From Acorus gramineus (taxonomy: Eukaryota > Streptophyta > Magnoliopsida > Acorales > Acoraceae), in contig CM060852.1 in assembly GCA_030737835.1 (NCBI GenBank), positions 24,557,185 to 24,621,184 of the forward strand: a DNA stretch of 64,000 bases, read 5' to 3'. The notes under the pieces are model-generated. The model saw only the letters and a list, made by a program, of their open reading frames with translations. It did no database searches and was not told the origin of the DNA. How positions within the stretch are numbered: the stretch's first letter is position 1; each line of letters starts with the position of its first letter. Of this stretch, positions 12,196 to 22,377 are shown piece by piece. A program made the translations under genes and the position numbers.

Positions 12196-12847
12196 TTAAA
12201 GAATGTTGAAACTAATTTAATTCTTGGGTTTTTTTGTATCCATACATAAATTGGATGATATCATCCATGTATACCAAATAATCATTTTTATTAATATATA
12301 CCTATAAAAAAATCACATATGAGCAACCTGAACCTCACCCGAGGTTGGAGAAACCTAACCCGACTCTAAAGTTTGAGAAACTCAACCCGAATCCAAACAA
12401 TCGAGTTTTGTTTGGGTTAGGTTCGGGTTTGATTCGGGTTAGTTGAGTTCATTTTGGTCTTCAACTGGATTTGGATTGATCTAAAAAATATATTATTTTG
12501 AGCAATTAAAACTTTATAAAAGTCAATTCTCCGCATAAGAAAAATGAAAAAAATAGAAAATGTTTCATTTTAAATTTTACAAATGATTTATTTAATCATT
12601 ATTAATATTTTTTTATGATTTATGCATATATAACATGATATATTATATCACATATAAATGGATTGAAAAATGTGAGGGTTTAATTATGGACAATTTTTCT
12701 AAAATATTTTTTTATTTACACGCGCACATCATGCGATAAAACTATATTCAAACTGTCTTTTTCCAAAAGTGCATCACACCCATTTCCAATTCTTACAATA
12801 ACAACAGAGAAAAAATTCTCAAAAGCCATAGATGAAAAAAATAGGGG

Positions 12848-13677
12848 AAATTAATTAGAGGTCCCTAGGAATACAGAACTTCTGTAATAACAATAAATCC
12901 CTGATCTTTTTCTTATTTTCTTTGAGTCCTTAAAGTGGTTGAGCTATTTTTTTAGGTCCCTGACATTAACAGCCGTTTCATTTTGTATGCATTCTTCTTG
13001 TTATATCCTCCAGTATGTACATTGTTATGCGCAGCATGTACACTCTTATACCTGTTACAAGTTTTGTGTCTTACATTGTGTACACTCTTATACATGTTAT
13101 AGATTTTGTGTGTTTCACTGTGTACACCGTTATATACACAGTCTGTACACTGTTATACCTGTTATAGATTCTGTGTATTTCACTAGGTACACTGTTATCC
13201 GCAGTTTATACACTGATATCGGTGGGCGAGATTAGAGCTTGGGAGAGGTCGAGATCTATGATCGGATCGCGGGAGGGGTCGGGGTCGCAGATGGGGTCGC
13301 AGGAGGGGATGTGTGTGGCGATGGGGTCGAGGGAGGCGGTTGAACTCCGGTGAGAGGAGGTTGGGAGAGGTCGGGGGGCGCTGGTGGAGGCGAGATCGAC
13401 TGGTGGTGGGTTGGTGGGAGGGGAGGGGGGGGGGTGTGGCTGGTGGAGGTAGTCTCACATTTTCATTTGTTTTGGGGAAAAAAAGAAAGTTGAGGGAGAA
13501 AGGAAAAAACATATTAAGTTAAAGGTAAAAGAGGAAGAAAAAAATTAGATTGGATGGAAGTTGGATGGAAGAATCTAAACATAATATCACCACTAACTAA
13601 GGGACCTAAAGAAAATAAGAAAAAGTTTAGAGATTTATTGTTATTACAGAGTTGTTCCAAGGACCTCTAATTAATTT
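12848..13677. mobile_element. Non-autonomous element with ~85-bp terminal inverted repeats
   Basis: The left arm (AATTAATTAGAGGTCCCTAG onward) and the reverse complement of the right arm (AATTAATTAGAGGTCCTTGG onward) match over about 85 bp, including CTGTAATAACAATAAATC and TTTTTCTTATTTTCTTT. The interior carries a minisatellite and a G-rich segment (13230-13450). Long arms suggest a Mutator-type element, but no 9-bp duplication could be confirmed. Confidence 0.6.
13016..13215 (+). repeat. Minisatellite inside the long-TIR element
   Basis: About four degenerate copies of a ~42-bp unit built on TGTACACTCTTATACCTGTT and AGATTTTGTGTNTTTCACTG. It creates a Cys/Tyr-rich frame with no gene character. 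Confidence 0.75.
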
Positions 13678-14115
13678 TTTTAATATAATATAGAACAACA
13701 AGAATTTGACCAACAAGAATTTTTTTTTTTAAAAAAAAAACCTCAGCTTTGACCAACAACAATTTTGTTTGGAGTTTGATCTGAGGATCAATATTTGACC
13801 AACCTATGAGTGTTTTCAACTTTGTACGTTTGCATCCTCGTATATAACGCTTTTGTACGTTTTAATCCTTACAAATTTATTAAACTCATTATTGTTTTTA
13901 ACCTTTATTTCTTCTCCTAATATTGTCTTATAATTTTAAATAATAATATGTTTTATAGATTTTATATATAATTAAATTCTCTAACAAATTAATTAAAATA
14001 AAATAAAATAAAAGAATCTGTATTAAATTTTCACCCAATCTCATTAAAGTTCAGAGAAATTATAGTTTTAATGTTAATTTTAAATAATTTTAAAATAATA
14101 ATTATTATCAACGAA

Positions 14116-14154
<39 letters not shown>

Positions 14155-15060
14155 TATATATATTATATATATATAATTATTATGTTGGTGGGTTGTTCTT
14201 GGGGATTTATAAACGTATTTTTATTTGGCGGGTTGCTGGGATGTCGGTGGAGTCCATTTGTTTTATTTTTTTTTATTTTATTATAAAAAAGAATTCATTG
14301 GATTAAAGAGTTCGGGCGTCGGGTTTTTTTTAGTTGGTAGATTATTTTTTCAGAGTCATTAACATATCATATAATTTATTAATTTTACTTGGCGTACATC
14401 ATGTGTGTGGGTTTAGTTATCTTTTTTGTCATTGTTCACATCCATTTGGATAAACAAAAAAAAAAGGTTGGGGGGGAGGATGGCTAAGGCGGGCGGAGGC
14501 GAGCGGAGGAGGTGGCGGTAACGAGGGAGAGGGTGGTGGTAATGTAGTGGGAGGGAGAAAGAGGGAGGGGAAGGGCAGAGGGGGCCAGTGAAGCGTAGGG
14601 GGAGAGAGAGAAATAGAGGCAGCCGTCCATCATCCCTTGCCCCCGCCACTGCCCCCCTCAACCTCCCTCCTAACCCCTTCTCTCTTTCTTTTTTTCCTTT
14701 TTTTTTTTTTTGAGGAACTTGACCCTTTTTTTTTTTTTTTTCTGAGGTGGTTCTGAACCCAGAGGGGTGGCTTTAGTTGCCCCCTTAAAAAAAAAAAAAA
14801 AAAACCCATTAAAATATCTGAGTCAAAATTTATGCTTTTGTTGCAAATGGAGTAATAGACATATGTTGTTTTTGTTTTATTAATTTATAAATCGGGTGTG
14901 ATTGATGTGCTCATCTTTTCAAATAGTTGAACTTCTACTGTATTCACAACAATTGGTTAATGAAAATTGAATACTTACAAAACAATTTATTTGGAATCTT
15001 GCATGCTAAATTGAAAGGTGGTTGAAGTGGTTTTAAAGAAATGTTTGCATGGGTTACCAA
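13678..15060. other. AT-rich spacer
   Basis: No gene seen. It holds a (TA)n microsatellite at about 14118-14175 and a purine-rich then pyrimidine-rich patch at 14460-14700. Homopolymer runs occupy 14690-14810. Confidence 0.5.
14118..14175. repeat. (TA)n microsatellite
   Basis: Nearly pure alternating TA with a few single-base interruptions. Confidence 0.9.
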
Positions 15061-15183
15061 TGTTAGATTATATGTGTTATCTTATAATGTGTGTAGTATA
15101 TTACACGTGTAACTCCTAGATATTTGTGTATATATAAAGGGATTAACCTCTAAGTGGAATACATGGATTCTATGTTTCTAACA
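15061..15183 (+). repeat. 5' LTR of the copia element (123 bp)
   Basis: Runs from TGTTAGATTATATG to GTTTCTAACA and matches 24303-24438. It contains a near-palindrome around TATTACACGTGTAA and a TATATATAAAGG box near 15130. Confidence 0.95.
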
Positions 15184-15195
15184 TGGTATCAGAGC
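15184..15195 (+). other. Primer binding site, tRNA-iMet type
   Basis: TGGTATCAGAGC directly follows the 5' LTR. It is complementary to the 3' end of initiator methionine tRNA and primes minus-strand DNA in most plant copia elements. Confidence 0.95.
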
Positions 15196-15249
15196 TAGAA
15201 AGTAATAGGGGGGTAGTCGATACGGACTTTGATGGATTTTTGTGGACAT

Positions 15250-15555
15250 TATTCAAGTGATGGACTTTTGTAGACTTTGTAGACTTTCACAGACTTTTGC
15301 AGACTTTCGTAGACTTTTACAGACTTTCACAAATTTACTCTCATGGACTTTCACAGACTTTTGCAGACTTTCACAGACTGACTCTCATGGACTTTCACAG
15401 ACTTTTACAGACATTTGCAGACTTTCACAGATTGACTCTTATGGATTTTCATAGACTTTCACAGACTTTTGCAGACTTTCACAGACTTTTGCAGACTTTC
15501 ACAAATCACTCTCATGGACTTTCACAGATTTTCACAGACTTTCAGAGATTGACTC
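15250..15555 (+). repeat. Tandem array of ~20-bp CAGACTTTCACAGACTTTTG units
   Basis: Fifteen or so degenerate units, some with CTCATGGACTTT variants. Open frames across it are repeat artefacts. Confidence 0.9.
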
Positions 15556-16246
15556 TTTTCACATCTGGATTTCTATTAATAAACACAAAAATATTTTTAG
15601 AATTTTAAAATAACAAATAAAGAACTCAAATATTCAAATTCAACATGAATTATTGATACCCATATAAATAAAATAAAAGCAATCAGTATATTTCATATAT
15701 GTAAATATATCTTTTTACTTTTATATATTGTTTATAATGTATAAACAATATATATATATATACATCTATATTGTACAATAATAGAAACATCTTCAACGAA
15801 AATCAAATCAAGCATTATACATATAATCAAACATATGATAAATCTATATTTTAAAAAATAATTGTGGATGATCTAGGCATATATAATATAATCTATCATT
15901 CTCATATATTCATCAAACATATGAGGTGATAGGAATATTTCATACATATGGACATTCATAAAAAAAAGATGATAAATAAAGAAAAAAAAATGTGAATAAA
16001 AATATGAAAGGCATGTGATAAAAATCATAAAGTAGATTTGTTAAAAGAAAAAAAGAAAAAATATTCACAATGTTGGAATAAAAGTCCATGAGAATCCCAC
16101 CCATTTGGGTGGGATTTTGAAATGACTTTTTCCTTTATATTTCTCTCTCTAAAGTCCATAAAAGTCCACAAGAATCCATCACTTATGAAAGTCTTCACAA
16201 ATCCTGTTTAAATTGAATAACACATGACAAAATGTCTACTATGAGG

Positions 16247-16540
16247 AGTCTCAATTGAATAACGCTGGACTTTTTGTCCACGAAATAATGTCTTAATCGA
16301 ATAACACTGGACTTTATGTCCACGAAATAATGTCTCAATCGAATAACGCTGGACTTTATGTCCACGAAATAATGTCTCAATCGAATAACGCTGGACTTTA
16401 TGTCCACAAAATAATGTTTCAATCGAATAACGCTGGACTTTTTGTCCACGAAATAATGTCTCAATCGAATAACACCGGACTTTTTGTCCATGAAATAATG
16501 TCTCAATCGAATAACGCCGGATTTTTTGTCCACAAACCAA
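16247..16540 (+). repeat. 42-bp tandem array, about 7 copies
   Basis: The unit begins GTCTCAATCGAATAACGCTG and continues GACTTTATGTCCACGAAATA. The period is a multiple of three, so frames stay open on both strands without implying a protein. Confidence 0.9.
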
Positions 16541-16669
16541 AGTCCTGATTGAAAAACATAAGACTTACAAATCCATGAGCATGGACATTTTGTCCATGAA
16601 AATCCTAATTGACTACCCCCCTATAAAAAACCCTAGTTTTTTATTTTATTTTTGAATCCTTCACCGTTG

Positions 16670-17100
16670 CCGTCGCTGTTGCCGTCGTGCCCTTGCCGTC
16701 GTCGTCGTGCCCTTGCCGTCGCTGTTGTCGTCGTGCCCCTGCCGTCGCCGTCGTGCCTTTGCCGTCGCTGTCGTGCCCCTGCCGTCGCCGCCCCTGCCGC
16801 TGCCGGCGCCGCCCTGCCTCTGCTCGCCCAACCCTGCCACGACCAGCCCAGCCCTGCCCTGCCCGGTGCCCAGCCCTGCCGCGCCTTCTGCTGCGCCCTG
16901 CCGCGCCCAGCCCTGCCCTGCCCGGTGCCCTGCCGCGCCTCCTGCTGCGCCCTGCCGTGCCCAGCCCTGCCGCGCGCCCTGCCCGGTGCCCTGCCGAGCC
17001 GTGCCCTACCGCGCCGCGCCCTGCCCGGTGCCCTGCCGCGCCGTGCCCTACCGCGCCGCGCCTTGCCGCGTCGCGCCCTGCCGCGCGGTTGCATCTGCCC
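16670..17100 (+). repeat. GC-rich low-complexity tract before the copia coding region
   Basis: Degenerate repeats of CCGTCGTGCCCTTG and then CCCTGCCGCGCC type. Long frames exist in several phases on both strands, which is what unbiased GC-rich repeats produce. I do not call a gene here. Confidence 0.75.
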
Positions 17101-17489
17101 GGATTTCCTGGGATCTGTCGAGCTGATCCTGCCTGGATTTCCCAGGATCTGCTGGGACAGCTCCTGCCAGCATGTATCGAGCGCTCCGGATCATCTCGCG
17201 CGCCCGACCTGGCACCCAACCCGAGCACTCCCAGCATCCGACCCGGGTCCTCCCAGCATCCGACCCGGATCCGCGAACCCGGCCCAGAGACCCGGATCCA
17301 CGAACCCGGCCCGCCCCTCCGGCCGCCCTCTGCCGCCTCCGACCGCCTCCTTGAGACTTCAAATCACTAAATCGGTCATAACTTCCTCTCCGGAAGTCCG
17401 ATTAAGGTGATCCAGGAGTCCATTTTGCTCGATTTTTTGTGCTCTACGTCCTCGTCTGCTTCTGATCCTCATCCGAGTGGTTCTGCACA

Positions 17490-19168
17490 ATGTCAGAAAC
17501 CAATGGCAACCCTACTCTTCCGACACTGGCGGCTTCGAAGGTATCTCGTCCGTCTAATTCGTCATTTCTCTATGAGGGCATCTTGGGGGCCGCTCCTGCT
17601 ACAAAAAGACAACGACCTTCTAAGCAGCATTATCAACCGAAAGGCCGAGGACATCATCTTCCTCCTGTTGCCGATGCAACTGCTACTTCGATTGTCTCCA
17701 TTCAGTCACACTCGGATATGCTTGTCCAGATCAGTCAGCGCCTAGACCACCTGATTCTGCAGCAGTCACTTTCTGGTGCTTCTACTCCCTTTGCCTTGTC
17801 TTCTACTATGGGTACTCCTGCTTATTGGATTTTTGATTCGGGTGCCTCACATCACATGACTCCTGATAGTTCTATCCTCACTGCATGCTCACCTGCACCC
17901 TTACACCTCCCTTCGATTCATACTGCTAATGGCTCTCCTTTAGTCATCACGCAGTGTGGATCGATCACCACCACATCCCACCCTACTGGCCGCCTTTCAC
18001 TACCATTTGTTTTGCATGCTCCTGAGCTTTGCATGAATCTTGTGTCTATTAGTAGATTGTGATTCTGGATTCACTATTACCTTTACCTCTTCTGGGTGTT
18101 CTGTGCAGGATCCACGTTCAGGGCAGAGGATTGGTGTTGGTCGTCGGATTGGCGGACTGTATTATGTGGAGTATCTTTATCTTCCTGTACCTGATCCCTC
18201 AGTTTTCTGCGGCACTGTCACCTCTGATACTGACTTGTGGCACAAGAGGTTAGGCCATGTTTCTGAATCTCGTCTTAAAGACCTTATTAAGTCTGGTGAT
18301 TTAGGTCGTGTTTCTTTCTCCCCTCTTTCTGTTTGTGAGGGCTGTAAATTAGCCAAACCTGTTGCTACTCCATTCCATTCTAGTAATCATCAGTCCTCTA
18401 TTCCATTTGAGCTTGTTCATTCTGATATCTGGGGTCCTTCTCATATCACGTCTAAGAGTGGTTTTTCGTATTATATCAGTTTTATTGATGACTATTCTCG
18501 CTTTACCTGGATTTATTTATTGCGTCATCGATCTGAGGTCCCAAAGATATATGAGGTCTTTACCACTATGATTCACACCCAGTTTCAGACTCGTATCAAA
18601 ATCTTTAGGTCTGATTGTGCTCGAGAATATATTTCTTCCACGATGCGTTCTCTTCTTCAATCTCATGGCACTCTCTTTCAGCAATCATGCCCTTATACTC
18701 ATGAGCAGAATGGTGTTGCTGAAAGAAAACATCGCCATATTCTTGAGACCGCTCGTTCCCTCTTACTTTCTTCTTCAGTCCCCAGCACATACTGGGCTGA
18801 GGCTGCTCTTCTATCTGTTCATCTTATCAATATCACTCCCTCTTCTGTCCTCTCCGGTATGACTCCTCATGAGCGCCTTTACTCTTCCAAACCTGATTAT
18901 AGTAGACTTCGCACTTTTGGATGTACTTGTTTCGTGCTTCTCCCTCCTCATCAACGCACTAAGTTGCCGCTCGGTCAGTTAAGTGTGTATTCTTGGGGAT
19001 TAGTTTTGAACACAAGGGATATCGCTGCTACGATCCTATTGGAGATCGTTTTTGGATAGCTCGTCATGTGTCATTTGTCGAAGATGTTCCCTATTTTTCT
19101 TCTACACCCACTGCCTCCTCTCCTCCGGTGTCTTCTCCTGTTCAGGCCTCTCCTATTGAGTCTCTACC
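17490..19168 (+). pseudogene. copia Gag-end/protease/integrase region
   Basis: Broken retrotransposon coding region. Recognisable parts are the aspartic protease (WIFDSGASHHMTP) at about 17825, the GAG-pre-integrase zinc segment (HKRLGHVSESRLKDLI then CEGCKLAKP) at about 18240-18360, and the integrase core (HSDIWGP, FIDDYSRFTW, EQNGVAERKHRHILETAR) at about 18418-18760. Gag before the protease is short compared with typical copia Gag. The region ends where the solo LTR is inserted. Confidence 0.85.
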
Positions 19169-20679
19169 TGTTATATTTGTGTCACTTTTAACCTGCTGGT
19201 AACCGTTGGAGCGTCCTGGCAGTTTTTAAAATTTTTAGGGTTTTCGATCGGAACCGCTAATTTTTGGATTGTTAGCTATCGTCTGAGTTAGAGGACTCTG
19301 ATTGGAAATCTAACTGCATATTTGGTGTCCTGGCGCCATTTTAGACCTCTCATGAAAATTTCATCGAATTCTGGCATCGTTTGCAAAAATTTCGCAGTTC
19401 CGGGGCGTATCCGGGTTTTTAAGTCGCACATTACTTAAAAGGAATCTAAAAATTTGAAATCACTATTCATTGTCTCCCTCGTCGAGATCTCTCTCTCTCC
19501 CCTCTCCGTTTTTCTTCCTTTCAAGCCCCCTAGACCCCTCAAAATCGAAAACCCAAAGCACGGGAAGTGTAGATCGGGTCCCGATCTACACTCCGGTGTC
19601 TTCAAAACCCGATTCCGACGATCCTAGCCTCCCCGACCTCCCCTCTCTCTCCTCTGTTTCGAGCCAAATCGAGGGCCGTGATAGATCGGGGCGTGAGAAG
19701 GCCTTTGGGAAAGGTTTCAGCGCGCGGAGAGCACCCGGTCACCCCTTCCTCCCCCTCGGTAAGCTTCTTTTCCTCTTTTTTCTTGCTTAGATGATTGCTA
19801 GGGGGGGTTTTTGTGTTTGGGGGTGGTCAGCGGCAGTGGGGGTCGTCGGAGGGTGGTTGGAGGTGGTCGGAGGTGGTCGGAGGTCGTGGGAGGGGCGGTG
19901 GTGGCGCTCGAGCAGTGGCTGGGCTGTCCCGGGCAGCAGGCAGCAGCGGCAGCGGCCCAGGCAGCGCGCGGGCTGGGCGCGTGCGGGGATGCGCGCGTGC
20001 GCGCGCGGGCGTGCGTGCGCGCGGCGTGCGCGCGGGCGTGCGCGGGTCTGGCGCGAGGTGCTGGTCGTGCTGGGCGCGCGGGACGGGCTGGCAGTGCTGG
20101 CAGCGAGCGCAGGGGGCCGGCTGGGCGTGCGCGCGTGCGTGCGGGCGAGCGTGCGCGCGCGGGCGTGCGGTCGGAGGTGCGTGCGAGGTGTGCGCGAGGC
20201 GCAGCGGGGCAGGCGAGGTGCGTGCGAGGTGGCGCAGGGTGGCGGAGGTGCGTGCGAGGTGCGCGCGAGGTGCGGCGAGGCGGCGGAGGTGCGCGCGGGG
20301 TGCGCGAGGCGTGCGTGGGGCGCGGCAAGACAGGGAGGGTGTGCGTGGGGGCGAGGCGCCGCGCGCGGGGGCGTGCGGGGTGCTCGCGGGCCAGCGCACG
20401 GCGTGCGGGGCGCGTGCGGGCTGCCGCGGCTGGGCTCGATGGACGCGCGGAGCCCCGGGCGGTGCGCGGAGTGCGCGGGGTGAGGCGCGGCGGCGCGTCC
20501 GGGCGGTCGGGTGGCCGTGCGGGTGGTGGCCGGCCGTGCGGGTGGTTGTCGGAGTGCTCGGGCTAGCGTGCGTGCGGGTCGTATGCACGTTTGCCCGAGT
20601 GTTGGGAGTTTAATTGTGGGTTTATGTATTTAATAATATTTGTGGATTTATACTTACCAAATAATACCCTGTCTTGCAG

Positions 20680-20715
20680 ATCTCGACAGGCGGTCGCGCG
20701 ACGACCCCGATACTG
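20680..20715 (+). other. Conserved 36-nt LTR block, copy 1
   Basis: Begins ATCTCGACAGGCGGTCGCGC. It is preceded by CCTGTCTTGCAG and followed by GTGAGTGG. The same block occurs in all five long LTRs of this family in the window. Confidence 0.7.
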
Positions 20716-21696
20716 GTGAGTGGGACAATCCAACCCTGTAGAGAGGTGTTATACGCACTTGGGCGTATACCGACCTCTCCTGGGGCGACATGGATAAATA
20801 TTACTTGCAATAATATGTAATCCATGCTTGTGTGAATTATGTGTAGAATGCATGCTACCCTAGTCTTTGCATGTTAGGGACTTGCACCCATAGGATATGT
20901 GTATGAGCCATGCAGCATGTCCCCTGGTTTTCATGCTAGGAAACCCCGGCCTATGCATGCGTCCTACTAGTTTAATTATTAAATTAAATGCTGGTATCTG
21001 TTAGATCGCATGCCTTAGGATAATATTATAGGGAGGAGCCTTGCGAGGTCAACGCTGAGACCCGTGTTAGGGTACTCCGTGTTCCTTGTTTGGTTGTCGG
21101 GATGTCCTGTATCGGGACCTCGGGCTGCCCTCCCAAGGTTCTAGTCCCAATAATATTATATGTAATGATTGTATGATTGGTATAATTATTAGTATAGTTG
21201 GTAGATATTATAGGGGAGGGGCCTTGCAAGGACAGCGGTGAGACCCGGGTTAGGGTACTCCGTGTTCCTTGTTTGGTTGTCGGGGTATCCTATAACGGGA
21301 ACTCACGCCGCCCTTCCGAGTTTCTTTCCCCCAATGATATTCCAGCCTTACTGATTTTTGTACATGTTCCCGCATCTTGATGATGCACCTGGTTGAATTC
21401 AGAGGAATTCATGACATTTGAGTTGTAATGATATGTAGTTGGCGGATCCGAGTGGATCATATGCGTATGGATAGGCTGTTCTGTTCCCTGCGTTGGATTC
21501 GGTAGAGGCTACCCCCAGCGTTAGACAGGGCCTTCCTGACAGAGGGCTCCCATTAGTAGGCACCTCCTGATTTGGTTTCGGACTGTGCTGAATGTGGGAG
21601 TAGACCAGGCGGCCTACGGAGTGGAGGGAGAGACTATCGGTGGACCAAGGGTGACCAACAGCCTAGTCAGTCCCAAAATCCTATGTCACCCGTTGA

Positions 21697-21720
21697 GGGT
21701 GAGGGTGAGGGTGTAGTGGG
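21697..21720 (+). other. G-quadruplex motif in solo LTR
   Basis: Four GGG tracts with loops of 3, 3 and 6 nt in the LTR sense strand. Confidence 0.7.
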
Positions 21721-22377
21721 TTGGCGATGAGCGACCTACTGGATTTGTGAATAGATGATTATCAGTCCCAAAATCCTATGTCACCCATGGATGGGTGAGG
21801 GTGAGGGTGTGGTGGTTCGGCGAAGTACGAACCACTGGTTTATGTTGTTATGTATTGATGGCTGGATAAAATAATGGAATATTGGTAAATATTGTCTGTG
21901 ATGCGTGGGTTGTGCTGTTCACTGAGCGTGTGGCTCACCCCTCGCACATGTTTTTCCCCAGTGGTCACTGAGCTTGAGCTGGAGCCGGAGCAGCAGTTGG
22001 AGCTTTCCGAGGGATTTTCTTCAGTAGCGGAGCAGCGCTACGTCCGCGAGTACCAGAGGCTGTCAGCATCCCTTTCCTTGGCTGTATGTATTTTATTTCC
22101 GTGATTGGCACGTGTTGGTATATGTTCAGTTGTATATTGTGTATATTGGCTCTCACAGGACGTATGATTGTGTATCGAGTCTGTAGAATGTTTATTCACA
22201 GATTCAGTCTTTTGCTTCCGCATTTGGTGTATATATCATGTCAGCCCCTTTTGTTGCATGTGTGTCATTCTAGTTGTCTGTGTATGATATATATTATTGA
22301 CCTCCTGTGTAGGCTTCTGATATGATATATACACTTGCCGCGTCCCTGGGTTGGCCGCCCTGGGGCGTGACACTACC

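Larger units (their letters stand above)
10941..12745 (+). repeat. AT-rich repeat copy B, split by two MITEs
   Basis: Second copy of the 9671-10940 repeat, sharing its start (ATATACTAATGGGAAGTG) and its GATATATTATATCACATATA segment. Extra length relative to copy A is explained by insertions at 11131-11354 and 11540-12195. Copy A supplies the uninterrupted sequence at both points. Confidence 0.55.
15208..16621. mobile_element. Candidate DNA transposon inserted in the copia leader
   Basis: A 1414-bp segment bounded by GGGGGGTAGTC on the left and GACTACCCCCC on the right, just after the copia primer site. Similarity of the two ends continues inward. It holds no transposase; the interior is mostly two tandem arrays and AT-rich sequence. 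A TA dinucleotide abuts both ends, so the duplication may be TA or slightly longer. The superfamily cannot be fixed from this. Confidence 0.6.
19169..22372 (+). mobile_element. Solo LTR of a Tekay/Del-like gypsy family (3.2 kb)
   Basis: Runs from TGTTATATTTGTGTCACTTT to GCCCTGGGGCGTGACA, flanked by CTACC at 19164-19168 and 22373-22377. There is no internal region, so it is a solo LTR, normally left by recombination between the two LTRs of one element. It is related over its length to the LTRs at 46118-49090 and 54061-57039 but clearly more diverged from them than they are from each other. The core at 19790-20600 is extremely GC-rich. A G-rich stretch lies at 21697-21720. Confidence 0.95.

Noticed and set aside
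15184-15195. tRNA gene fragment
   Set aside because: The 12-nt match to initiator tRNA is the retrotransposon primer site. No tRNA fold is present. The same holds at 54045-54056 and 36171-36187.
15242-15608. Frames with repeating Asp-Phe-X-Arg-Leu peptides
   Set aside because: Translation of the ~20-bp tandem array, not a gene.
16633-17410. Long Pro/Arg/Ala-rich frames
   Set aside because: GC-rich low-complexity repeats inside the copia leader; open on both strands with no recognisable protein.
19791-20613. Long Arg/Ala/Gly-rich frames in several phases on both strands
   Set aside because: They come from the GC-rich core of the solo LTR. Frames are open in many phases at once, with no domain and no conservation between LTR copies. 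The same applies at 47626-48450, 55406-56398, 57181-58119 and 61880-62376.
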